64,000 nt of DNA, taken from assembly GCA_958450365.1 (NCBI GenBank), contig CAUEEP010000741.1, positions 1,124,001-1,188,000 on the forward strand, in the 5' to 3' direction. A program made the translations under genes and the position numbers. Under the pieces are notes generated by a model. It saw only the letters and a program-made list of their open reading frames with translations, made no database searches and was not told the origin of the DNA. Of the stretch, positions 45,760 to 57,500 are shown one piece after another (position 1 is the first letter of the stretch; each line of letters opens with the position of its first letter). Source of the stretch: Mesorhabditis belari. Taxonomy: Eukaryota; Nematoda; Chromadorea; Rhabditida; Rhabditidae.

Positions 45760-48700
45760 ATGAAAGAATTGGCCCATGCTCGTTCGATTTTACGAAGGTT
45801 TCAGCCGATCGCTCGCGACTTTTCGTCGCCGTGCGTTTCCAGTCGAGAGCATGCGAAGGAGTGCATGAATAGGTCGGGAATGCGATTTGAAATGTATTTT
45901 TCCACATAAAAACCACAATTTTTTTTATATAATGCTTGAGAACGGTCACTTTCTGCATTCTAGCAACTCACTTTTCCTACCCAAGAGTGAAATTCCGGTT
46001 ATCGAAGCTTTGATACGCGCCTCCGGCCCTTTGCCATTGGCAGGCCAACTTTGAGCTCAAATTTCTTGGTGTTGTGTGGTCCAATTGAAATCATTTTTGT
46101 ACCAATCGACAGAGAACGACTTGGCGCATCCAATGATATCAAGAATATTTAAATTGAACAGCCGAAAGCCGAGATATTTGAGCTCAAAGTTCGATTGTCA
46201 ATGGCAAATTCAAACTTTGCCTAATGGGTATTAGAGTGAACAAGGGAACCCAATCAAATCGTTTTCGAAAGCCCATTTTTCAACAACGAAACTTTTCAGA
46301 TACAAAGATGCGGATGTTTTGGGATATCCGTGTGAATTGACATGGTTTCGTGATATTCGCCGTTTCGCTTCATACCAAGCTGCACAACAAGGTGTGAGAG
46401 GAGGCGGTAAGAAAATAAATGAAACAAAAAATTCAATTCTCGATTCGATATTCTCACAACGGCTATGCTTATCCTTAAATTGTCGGCAAGCTTTTTTGAT
46501 AAAATCTCTAAATATCGAGGATAGATTGTCTTTTTAGCCGCTTTGGCGAATCGTGGACGACGCGGGAATATGTATCGACCGAATGCGGGGAGATACGATA
46601 GAGGGTGGGTTTGGTTTTTAACACGTTCGGGACGATTCGGTCCACCGGTGGAAGAAGGCCGTCTGGTCCCTGGGACGGTTCGGTTCACCGGTGGAAGAAG
46701 GCCGTGGCCCCTGGGACGGTTCGGTTCACCGGTGGAAGAAGGCCTGTGGCCCCTGGGACGGTTCGGTTCACCGGTGGAAGAAGGCCGTGTGGCCCCTGGG
46801 ACGGTTCGGTTCACCGGTGGAAGAAGGCCGTGTGGCCCCTGGGACGATTCGGTCCACCGGTGAACGAAGGCCGTCTGGCCCCTGGGATGATTCGGTCCAC
46901 CGGTAGACGAAGGCCGTCTGGCCCCTGGGACGGTTCGGTCCACCGGTGGAAGAAGGCCGTCTGGCCCCTGGGATGATTCCGGTTCCCCGACCAAATTTTT
47001 GACGCGCTATAGCTTCTCAACTTTTTAAGATAATTTCAAAATGTAAAAAGATTCGATTAGTTCTTTTTGAGGCAGCAATATTTTCAAAATCTGATTAGAG
47101 ATTCGGCATGAAATTTTACATATGTATTTCGGGGCTAACAGCTTTGCGAGACACCCCTCGTCCACTGGGGCAGTAACGCAAAAAAAACGCCTCGTCGCGA
47201 ATGTGTTAAGAGAGAATAAAATCAGTTAAATTGAAGCTTATTAGCTTTCTAAAAAGAATTCGATTTCAAAGTCATCTTTCTAGAAGCTACTACGAGAGAA
47301 AGCGACGTCATTCATCCGATGAGTCGTCCCGTTCACGCTCGAGATCTCGTTCTGGCAGGTGGATTTTAAAAGCTAAAAGCTTTAAGAATTGATTAGGTAT
47401 ATTACTAAATAATAGTACAAGTACAAAACTCTGAACTAGAGTGGGAATGCTGTTGTAGAAATTGACATTGAATTGATCTTTGACGTTCACAGCTAGATCT
47501 GCTCGAGTCCGGCCAAAAGCTTCAGACAGCCTGCCTCGCTCTTCGATTTTTTACTCCAAAGCTCCTACGGACAAGAAACTTGGTTCCCCCGTAGCCCTGA
47601 TTCTAGGCTTCATTTTGATACTAAACATGGCTAGGCTCTGTTTTGCCATTCTTTAGATTTCGATCATTTTAGATCATTTTCTGGACTCGTTGCTTATCGA
47701 GTCCGGCGAAAAATTGATCGAAATCTAAAGAATGGTAAAACAGAACCTAGTCATGTTTAGTATCAAAATGAAGCCTAGAACAAGGCTTTCGGGAGAACTA
47801 GGTTTCATGTCCGTAGGAGCTTTGGGTAGTAAAAAAATCGAAGAGCTAGGCAGACTGTCTGAAAATTTTGCCCGGACTCGTTAAGCAGGTCTATTTACAG
47901 CTATTTATCTACAGAGTAGAGAATCTAGTGATTAAAGATTAAGAACTAAGAATCTAGAGATTAAAGTACGTTTTTAGTGGCTCATCGAGGCGTTCCCGTT
48001 CCGCTTCTCGTCGTTCATCATCTCGTGAAAGTGCCGGCTCAAAGAAACGTGATTCAAGCGAAGAGAAGGAGTGATTCAGAGCCAAGACGAATCAAAAGGA
48101 GAAAAAACAGAAGAAGACAAAGAAAGAGTCAGTTTTTGAGATGTAAATGATAGACAAAGTAGTGATTTGTTTAAGAAATGATTGATTCAACTGATTGATT
48201 CAACTGATTGATTCAAATGTTTTCAGAAAGAAGCGCCGTTCCGCTACACTCTCAAGCGCTTCTGATGGTGAGCTGCGATCGGAATCAGGAAGTAAGAATT
48301 TTGTCATGACTTGTCAACAATTTCAAATTTATCAATGAATTATTTTCAGAAGGAAGTCGATCCCCTCGTCAACCAAGAAGCCCAGCTCGATCTCCACAAA
48401 AAGAAGCTTTAGTTGTGAGTCATGATCGATCCGATTCACCGCTACGTGTGAGAGAAGTGAAGGTTTGTGTATTAGTTATCCTCTTTTTGTATAAGTGGGC
48501 CATTTCCTAAGCAAACGAAAACAACAAACACTTGTTTTGTCGCTTTCAATTGTTCAAATAAGCAGTTTATTCTTTTCTATACTTTTAAAAGCTAATAATT
48601 TTACTAACTGTTACCTAAAATTTTCTGAAGCGAAAGAACTAAAAATGTTTATGAAAACGGATCGACGGGGGTTCGAACCCCGTTCGCCTAACGGCCACTC

Positions 48701-51700
48701 GCTTCAGAGACAAGCGTACAAACCACTCGGCCAACCGGTGAACTTGTTCGGCCCTTTGGAGAACGCTTTACAAAGCGATTACTCTGAAGCGATTACTCTC
48801 GATTACACTCTACTTAACAGCAAATTCACGTAAAACCTTTTAAGGCGGCTCCCAACGAGAAGGATGGGATTCAAATCTCGATCAAGGTGCCATCAAGTGT
48901 CCCACTTCCACCAATGCCTCCACCGCCTGTTCAATCACAAGCCGGCAAAGAGGTACACAACACCACGATCAGCTTTGGACTTGAAGGGGTGGGTTTGAGG
49001 GAGATTTTAACAGCAAAAGTTAGAGAAGCTCTTTTAACAGCAACAGTTAGAGAAGCTCTTTTAACAGCAAAAGTTAGAGAAGCTCTTTTAACAGCAACAG
49101 TTAGAAAAGCTCAAGGCTGTTTCTAGACTTGAGTTTCTCAGCCAAGTTAGCCTATCTAACCAAATTCAGCCAAAATTCGCTTTGGTTTTTTGACTTTACT
49201 TGTCATAGCTTGCAATTAGCTTCAATGATTCTCGGTTTTGACTTTTTGGAAGGACTCTATACAGTCATTACATTAGAATCAAGCTCACTGAGACTTTTTA
49301 AAGCTCACATCTACTAGTAGTAAGAGCTAGAATGGTAGTAAAAGTTAGAAAAGAATTTCATGTGCAATTGTGTTACTGCTTTCTTGAGTGAGGAGAAGAA
49401 TTCTTATCAAATAATTCACGAATCTTTGCAGGATCAACCGCCAAAGAAAGTCATTCGCAAGCCGAGCACTCCGCCCGCGAAAGAGGAGGAGATGGGTCTG
49501 TGTTTTAGATACAATTTGTTTTAAACAAGTTTTAAACATCCATCTATTAGAAAGTCGGATAGTTTTAAAGAGTTTTAAAGAGTTTTAAAGATAGTTTTAA
49601 AGATGGTTTTTAAACACGATCTATTGAGCTATTTAGAAAGTCTTTTGTTTCTTTTCGTACTTTCATTTAAAACCAACAAATGCAATGCAACAAATGCAAT
49701 TAAGCTACGATTTTTTTCATTTGAAATGCCAATTATTTTTCTACAAAAGAACATTAAAATGACTATGGGTTAATTGATGAATTTGTTATTTGCAACAGGA
49801 TTAAGAAAAGGAATGAAAAGATTTCCTGGACAGTCTAATTCTAAAGTTCTAAAGGAAAGTCTAAAGACAGGACTTTTCAAAAACAAATATGCAAAGGAGG
49901 TTGATAAACTAAGAAAAATTCCCAAGTCCGACCATTGTTTTCAACACTAAACTTTCAGATATCCCTACACCACCTGCGCCAGCTCCTGCGCGAGCTCCTG
50001 CGCCAGCTCCTGTGCGAGCTCCTGCGCCAGCTCCTGCCGAGCCACAAGTCATCACGATCAATCCACGATTCAAGGTAAAATCTAATACTTAGCTATACTT
50101 GGCTATACTTAGCTATACTTGGCTATCCTTTGCTTGTTCCACTATCAGCTTAGCATTCTTGTGATCGGGTCAAAAGTGTTATTGCTCAGTGCTTTCACAA
50201 GAAACCTTATCACTGTCCAGGAAAGAGGCATTGATTGCTTTCTCAGAATTCTTTCATTGAATTCTAATGCTCAGGGATTCAAGAAAAGAATTTAGCATTG
50301 CAGGCTGGATAGATATTTGCTAGGAGAAGCTTAAAATGCTTTTTAAAAAGTCATCTTCTATTTCAGCCCATAGGCGAGCGACCACTCAATGGAGGCTATG
50401 TGAACGCTTCACAGAAATTGGTCGAGATCCCTCCACGTTCCCTCTCCGCCACCACCTCCACCAAAAGTTCTTCCAATTCCACCAAAAGCCTGTACCACCA
50501 TCTCCAAGAGTCATCCAAACCCTCCACAGCCGACAAGCAAGGCGACACGCGACGCGCCCTCTCTTCCCTCCACTCCTCAACAACAAACCCCGACTGTTAC
50601 TAAGAGAAACGAGATACAAATCGCAAGCAATTTCTCGACACCGATCTCCACTCCAATCACTCCAGTTGCTCCAAGCCCCGCTTTTCAGCCAAGACAATTG
50701 CAGAAACGAGCTTCGGTTAGTTTCAGCTAATTATTCCAATAGAAACACTCCTGGGGTATTGCGGTGTAGTCTAACTTTAAACGCTCTGTTCTCCAAACTG
50801 CTTTATGCTACAATGTGCGCTTGGGTTTCAAAATGATAGCCCTTGAAATCTAGTATTTTTTTGTACTAAAAAGATAATTAAGGAAAATCTGGGGGCTGAG
50901 AAAAGAATGACTTTGTAAAGAGCGACTGTACCGGGGTGAGGGGGGGCTTCTATTAGAATAATTACGGTATATTAAGTTTTTAGTTTGGGTTGTGGAACTT
51001 TATTTGACATGTTTTTCTATAATTCTTGTTTAAAATAGAATGCAATAGACTTTCCGAATAAAGAACCGATTTCAGGAATTTCAGGAAGTGAAACCGGTAA
51101 TGAAAGACGACAAGTACCCGAACACGGCGACCTTTTGGAAGGAGTGAAAGAATTTCAGACGATTATCATCGAACAGATCAAGTATGAGCCACCAGAGGAA
51201 GAGGAATCAGGTAAGGAAATGGGAAAAATGGAGCTTGGAGTTTGGAGCTTGGAGAAAAATAGAGTTTGCTTTCTATACTGTAGACAAAAATGACATGTAG
51301 ACATATTTTCGTACACAAAAATGTAAACTGACTATGCGTAGAGAAAATTAGGGTCAAAGTCGAGATAAGTGTCTACCTAGAGATTTGTCTAGAGGGGGTA
51401 GAGAGTCGAAGTTTGACGACTCTTCTCTTTTCCTCCATATCTCGACTTCTAATTGTCGAATCGACTTGTGGTTGGTCTTAAAATGTTCGTTATGAAATTT
51501 CGTTATAGAAAACCATAACTTACTTAGTCAACTTTAATATAAAAACATAGAGAAAATTAGGGTCAAAGTTGGACTATCTATTTGGAAGGGTCGATCAACT
51601 TAAATGGTCTATAACTCAAGATCTAAAAGTCGGATCAACTCAGGGTTACTTTTATTAGAATCTACATAAAATTTGATTAAAGAAATCTATAATTTGTTTT

Positions 51701-53403
51701 GTAGACTTAACCAATAAAAAAATAGAGAAAATTAAGATCAAAGTCGAGATAAATGGAGTTTTTATAATGTAGACAAAAATGACATGTAGACATATCTTCG
51801 TACACAAAAATGTAAACTGGCTATGCGTAGAGAAAATTAGGGTCAAAGTCGAGATAAGTGTCTACCCCGGGCCCCTAGAGATTTGTCTACCCCCTAGAGA
51901 TTTGTCTAGGGGGGTAGAGAGTCGGAGTTTGACGACTCTTCTCTTTTCCTCCATATCTCGACTTCTAATTGTCGAATCGACTTGTGGTTGGTCTTAAAAT
52001 GTTCCTTATGAAATTTCGTTATAGAAAACCACAATTTATTTAATACACCTTAGTGTAAAAACATAGAGAAAATTAGGGTCAAAGTCGAGACAAGTGTCTA
52101 CGCCTCCTCAGAGACTTACATGACCCCCCTCAGAGAATCTGAGTATGAAGACTCTTCTCTTTTAAACAATTCACTGAGTAGTGCGTCAGAAAGAATGCGT
52201 TTTCGATGGTTGAACACAAAGTACGCGATAACATATATAACATAACAACAACATAACAACAACACAACAACAACAAAAACGATAATAAGTGCACAAATTT
52301 CAGGAACTCTCAAGCTCTCCTCATTGTCGACAATGGAGGAAGACAATGATGAAAATGAGGAGATGAAATCATTTGAAAGGGAACAGAAATTGGCCTCACT
52401 CACCACACTTCAACGGGATAAAGTCGAGCTGAAGAAGAAACAACTTGAAAAGGTGAATTCAGAGTATTCAGAGTACTAAGACTTGCTAACTGAATGTTCT
52501 CGGTTACGTTCGAAGGCGATCTACGTCGAATCCGAATGCCCGAGCCCGATTTAAACTTAATTGCTTTGTCAACGGCAACCCAACCTATTTTGGCTCTAAG
52601 TTAATTATTTTCAAACAAATTCTTATGATTTTGATATCATTCGATGAAGAATTGAATTTTCTACCAAATTATATTAAATTTAAAAGAAATTGTTAAGAAA
52701 TAACTAACCTAGAATCTAAATAGGCTAGATTGCCGTTGGCAAAACAATTAAGTTTAGATCGAATTCGGAGCCCCGGATCCGATCCGGATGCTAGATAGGA
52801 TTCGGACATCCGGATCTGATCCGGATGCTAGATCGAATTCGGAGCCCCGGATCCGATCCGGACGCTAGATAGGATTCGGACATCCAGATCTGATCCGGAT
52901 GCTAGATCGAATTCGGAGCCATGTTAGATAGGATTCGGACGTCCGGATCTGATCCGGACGCTAGATCGAATTCGGAGGTCCGAACCGGATTCGGACGCTA
53001 GATCGGATCGGATTCGTAGGTAAAATTCACATACAATAGTGCCAAAATTGACTTAAAGTACTCTATGGACTCCAAAATGGACTAAAAAGTGCAATAATAT
53101 ATTTTAGGCATTTAAAAACGACTGTGAGACGTACAAGATCGTGACGCTGAAACTGTTGAGTAAAGACGGAGATCTCGAGAAAGGATTGCGATTGGCGATG
53201 ATGCAGGTTTGTGAGAAATAAAAACATCCAACTAAAATAGCTCTATTCGCTTTCGATTCAACAATTACCTTAAGAGGTTCTCAAATCACAAATCACTATT
53301 CCCAAATTACGCAATGAATCCATATACTATTGCTTTTCAGGTGTTCGAAGATTTGGAGAAGCAAATGTTAGAGAAATTGGACGTTTTCCTCACTCAAGTT
53401 TAA
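45760..53403 (+). CDS. RS-domain, proline-rich nuclear-type protein (15 exons)
   Basis: Exons: 45760-45872 (or upstream), 46300-46406, 46538-46604, 47284-47358, 47978-48070, 48227-48291, 48350-48462, 48845-about 48952 or 48988, 49432-49495, 49959-50074, 50367-50715, 51085-51210, 52304-52452, 53108-53206, 53341-53403. From exon 2 to 10 the phases all match. Order: an N-terminal region (YPCELTWFRDIRRFASYQAA), Arg/Gly (ALANRGRRGNMYRPN), an RS domain (SSRSRSRSRSGR; RRSRSASRRSSSRES; SRSPRQPRSPARSP), Pro-rich segments (PLPPMPPPPV; repeated APAPAR; PSPPPPPPKVLPIPP), then acidic and coiled-coil ends (EEEDNDE-like; AFKNDCETYKIVTLKLLSK; VFEDLEKQMLEKLDVFLTQV-stop). RS plus Pro regions suggest a pre-mRNA processing or nuclear-speckle role; the exact family is not recognised. 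Exon 11 changes frame by one base near 50440, before PSPPPPPP, either from a sequence error or decay. The start ATG 45760 follows a TTTTCAG, possibly a trans-splice site; another open frame exists in that exon. Confidence 0.75.
46617..46985 (+). repeat. GC-rich 41-48-bp minisatellite in intron 3 of the RS gene
   Basis: About nine copies of GGGACGGTTCGGTTCACCGG + TGGAAGAAGGCCGTGTGGCCC, with variants CCACCGGTAGACG and GATGATTCGG. Strikingly GC-rich against an AT-rich background; open in several frames on both strands. Confidence 0.92.
47491..47902. mobile_element. Foldback element in intron 4 of the RS gene
   Basis: The left arm GCTCGAGTCCGGCCAAAAGC..CTTCATTTTGATACTAAACA..CATTCTTTAGATTTCGATC is mirrored by GATCGAAATCTAAAGAATGG..TGTTTAGTATCAAAATGAAG..CCCGGACTCGTTAAGC. 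Short GAGTCCGG spacer pieces sit at the centre. Confidence 0.82.
48658..48745 (-). pseudogene. Leu/Ser-type tRNA-like sequence with CTG in the anticodon position
   Basis: The minus strand has D-arm TTGGCCGAGTGGTT, anticodon stem CTTGT/GCGAG around loop CTCTGAA (anticodon would be CTG), a variable arm TGGCCGTTAGGCGA, and a perfect T-arm CGGGG-TTCGAAC-CCCCG. The 3' side TCGATCC would need GGATCGA at the 5' end, but CACCGGT is there, so the acceptor stem does not form. It lies in intron 7 of the RS gene, opposite strand. Confidence 0.5.
48995..49112 (+). repeat. 27-bp repeat TTTTAACAGCAAAAGTTAGA
   Basis: Four copies of TTTTAACAGCAAAAGTTAGA + GAAGCTC alternating with an AACAGTTAGA variant, inside intron 8 of the RS gene. 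Confidence 0.85.
50770..50972. mobile_element. Decayed family D palindromic element
   Basis: TTTATGCTACAATGTGCGCTT near 50802 and ATTAGAATAATTACGGTATA at the right match the family at 34.4 and 62.0 kb. The left arm is mostly lost. In intron 11 of the RS gene. Confidence 0.6.
51290..52130 (+). repeat. Long direct repeats (AGAAAATTAGGGTCAAAGTC) in intron 12
   Basis: A unit with GACATGTAGACATATTTTCG, AATTAGGGTCAAAGTCGAGA, TAAGTGTCTACC, AGAGATTTGTCTAG and CATATCTCGACTTCTAATTG is present at 51290-51500 and 51775-52010, with partial copies at 51545, 51720 and 52065. Confidence 0.85.
52755..53015 (+). repeat. GGATCCGGATGCTAGATCG minisatellite in intron 13
   Basis: About ten units of GATCCGGATGCTAGAT + CGAATTCGGA or AGGATTCGGACATCC. 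Rich in GAATTC and GGATCC/GGATC motifs. Confidence 0.88.
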
Positions 53404-53667
53404 ACCACCGTCACATCTATCCAAAAATTTCTTGTTTGTGCCAAAGTTCCCTTGTCTTTTCATCGTTTCATTCGCGCGTGGGTTTTATTAAATTGTGATA
53501 CAACGCAAAAGAAAAAAGTCCTGGTTATTAGGTTGAAATTGTTCAGGTTAAAAAAAAAGTTTTCTGTTTTAATTAATTCCATTTTAAAAGATCTCCTCTT
53601 CAATTCAATTACTCTCTCTTGGTTTATCGATCATATCGGCGATTGACTTAATTTGTTGTGTTTAGTG

Positions 53668-53673
53668 AATAAA
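53668..53673 (+). terminator. Polyadenylation signal AATAAA of the RS gene
   Basis: AATAAA lies 265 bases after the TAA stop, in TTTAGTGAATAAAGTTTATA. It is the nearest canonical signal downstream. Confidence 0.5.
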
Positions 53674-54522
53674 GTTTATATCGGGATTTATCGAAAAACA
53701 TAGAGCACTCGCAAGTAGACAAAAACTGTTATAAAATCGAAATCTGAATTAAAGAAGAGGTCCGAATTGGGACCGATTCTCACTAAAACCAAAAATTTGA
53801 GGATAATGACGCACGGATTTAAATCAGACGATTTAGACGCACCGATTAGGGAAGCCCGAAAGGGTAGCCGGTTATAACGAGGGTATTTGCCAGATCGCGA
53901 GCGATTACGAAGATCCGGATAAACAAGAATTTGAGCAGAAGAAGATCCGGATTTAGATTCAACGATTTTGACGCATCGATTACAAATTCCAAAAACGAAG
54001 CAACTTCTACCGGGGCGATTTGCCAGATCGCGAGCGATTACGCGGCCGCACAAAGAACATTTCGCCAGTCATTTATAAGGACTTCTCTTCGCTTTGTTGA
54101 TGATACAAAAAGAAGATATTCAGCTGTAAATTTGTTTTCGGGTTTTCGGGATCGGCGAATCGATTGACACTATTCATTTTATCGGGTCTACCATTTAGGA
54201 CTCGAATTCTTACAAGTGGCTTACAGCTGGAACATCCCTGATCGAGAATAAAGAGTAGTCTAAAAATTCATTTGTGATCCGACCTGACCTAACTATCTTT
54301 AACATTCCCATTCACAACAGAAATACATTTTCCAAGTTTTGAATGCCTCAATTGCTTTGTTTACTCCAATGTTTTCAGTGTTACGTGCTTCAAAAAAAAT
54401 GTAAAACTCATTCGATTTTCGTTTTTTTTTTGAACGTTTATCACAGTAGTCAATGTTTAATTTCAAATAAAAGAAAAACCGTTTTTGGAAATATACCCGT
54501 ATTATAGTGTGATACAAAATTG

Positions 54523-57500
54523 CTATAGTTTTGGCAATCCTCGATAAACTTGCATTCCACCACATGGACATGTTGAGTGCACAAATGGGAAATTTCCTTT
54601 GGGTACATCAACGAGACGCTCGGAAAGATTTTCCTAGAAGAAAATAGGATTTTTTTCAACAGATTAGAACGATTGAATGACTTAAAACAGCTTTTCTACT
54701 TGATTATTGATCTAATAGTCTAATAGTCTTGATTAATGATCTAATTTTTAAACCGAAAATTAGCCCCACCTCACATCGACAATTTTGCAGAAACTCCAAT
54801 AGCATTTCACCAGAAATCAAGAAATAGGAACCCTAAAAAATTCTTGAGTTCATTTTATTGATCTTACGCACTTTTATCAAGGATAGCGTTTCGGATTGTT
54901 GCTGAACTTCGACTTCCGGCACTTGAACGATTTGTGAATTGATCTGCGTGATCGAAGAATGAAAGTCAAGCAAATCCTCCAATGAACACCACTAAAATGG
55001 GATTCAAAAAACTCTACGGTTTACACATTGATTATTCATTAGAAACATACATTCGAACTTTCTAAACCGCTCGTTGATGGCGTTTGCGAGGAGACCCGTT
55101 TGCTTTGACTTGTAAGGATGGGAACTCGATGGCTTTGTGAAGAAGACGAATTCTTGAGTCGTTGTCTGCGATTCTCGACCAAATCCTCGATTTCCAGAGA
55201 CTCCTCGTCGAGGCTTCGCTTGACGGCTTTCTACAATAAAAGAACTGTTTTCGGGCAATGTTCATGCTCATGGGCTCATGAGCCAACGTCCGTTACTCCA
55301 AAAGAAAATTGGTTTTTAACCAATGAGTCATATCATATGATATTTTACACAATTCAAGCTTGAACTATGCAAGATATTTGTAGAAAGACCCGACAATGAG
55401 TTAGCTACCCGGGGGTTCACTTTTTGTAAATATGACCTGAGTGCCAGAAGTGTTTAGTGGATCTTACAGTAGGCCTAGTCAGAGAATAAAAGTTGGCTTT
55501 ATTCTTTGGATTTATAACTATTAGGCCCTAAGCTAAGTCTTAAATTGCTTAAATTCTTAAATTGCCAATATCTCAGCGTAGAACCAATATATTTGAATGA
55601 AATTTAACTTGAATTCTTGAATGAAATTTTACTCTCAAAAACTTACAAGCTTAACGCCAAAATTATCAAGTTATTCGTCCATTCGTTTCAAAACTCTTAG
55701 AAAAGTCAATTTTTTTTTTTCAAGAGGGCTAAACTTTATCTAGCGACCAAGTTATAGCAAAAAGACGGCGCGAGGGCAATTTTTAACCTCCGGTACTAAA
55801 TTCAAAAATACAAGCACATGAGGAAACAATACAAATTTTGTTCTACTACATTTAAAACTAGAATAATGTAGCTATTTTCTGAAAAAGTTTCAAAACTCTT
55901 AGAAAAGTCAATTTTATTTTTCAAGAGGGCTCAACTTTATCTAGCTGTCCCACGAAATCGCTGAAAATTTGTATTGCTATTTAGCTACTACATTATTCTG
56001 CCTAAGTTTCTACCAAATGAATTACACGACAGTTCTGAAAACATTCATTTATAAAAAAAAATTGACCTGAATCTCTAACTAAATATTTTTGAGTGAACTT
56101 ATTTTGTGTGGAAAAGGTCAAAAATAGGCAGTAACACCAGGTATTTTGTTATGATTTGGTCGCTAATCGCCAAATAGCTTCATAATTTCGGCATTAAGCT
56201 TGCAAGTTTTTGAGAATAATCCGTTTAAAATTTCATTCAAATATATTGATTCTGCGTTGAAATATTACCAATTTAAGAAAGGGTCGAGACTTAGTTTACA
56301 CCCTAATTCAAGGTAATCAAAAATTTCAAAGTTCATTTTAAAGCTCAAGAAAAAAAACGAAAATTGAGCGTTTTGATATTCAATTTGCATCCAGCTTTTG
56401 ATGTATTTGCTGCTCTAGTTCTATAAATTCATTGAACTTAATTTTTTGTACAAGAATAATGCAAAATTGTTTTGGGGAAGCCTTTCTTAACAAAAATCGT
56501 CAAAAATGGCAGCGTGCCGGAAAGAGACCGAGTAGTGCTCACTCAAAAACTTGTCTCATGAGTTGGATGAATCCAATTCGAAAGCTTTTGGTATGTAAAT
56601 TTAGCCAAGATTCAAATCTCTATAACACCTAGCACTTTTGAAATAAGTTAAACATTTGCTAGCTGCTTTTACAAAAGTTGTGCGGGAACTTTTTGAGCAC
56701 CCTGTACATAATTTATTTACCCGTTTCTTTGAGAACAGCGGAACCCCAACGTTTTTAGTGCCTTCGTAAAGATTTTGATCGTCTCCAAAGATCAGATTCG
56801 AGCACTCCGACGGGCTCTCGTCCTTCGGCAATCCCGTCAGGGAAGGAATGTTCGACTAAAATATGATTTCAGTAACAAATTTTGCTTCTATTTCAACTGA
56901 TTAAGATATTCTTCATAACTTTTAACTCACCAATTCATTTTCATCTTTACAAATCTTATCGGCGAGCTTCCGGAACGTTTCGGCGATTTGCGTTGGACTG
57001 TTTGGATTTTCCACAAATTCCGGGAGGATATTTTGACTTCTCTAAAATTTTAGCGTAAGTTTAAGCTTTATTTTAAGACTCATTTTGGTACTTTAGTGGT
57101 TGGAGGGGCCACTTTTATCCTGGCTTAGTTGGATCTAATGTTTTGAGTGGTTGTATTGATATTGATGGTTGTATTGATACCTTTTATCTACTTATTCTAG
57201 GATAATCATTTAGGCTTATATAGGCTTAGATAAGCTCTAAAAGAGCATTTACAACATGTTTCAAGTTTCATATTGCCGCTTTTATTCAAGTGTAAACAGC
57301 TTTGAGGTAGCGTTTGGTGGTTAGAGTACATGAGATTAGGTTAGAATTGCCAATAACTTGCTAAAATAGTCACTAATCTATTAAGCATATTTGATTACCC
57401 TAGAATATATAAAAGGTATCAATAGAACCATTCAAAACATTAGATCCAACTAAGCCCGGATAAAAGTGGTCCCTCCCAACCACCAAAGTACACCAAAGTA

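Noticed and set aside
46296..46994. 232-codon minus-strand Pro/Gly/Arg-rich frame
   Set aside because: It is the reverse of the GC-rich minisatellite plus the antisense of a well-supported exon at 46300-46406.
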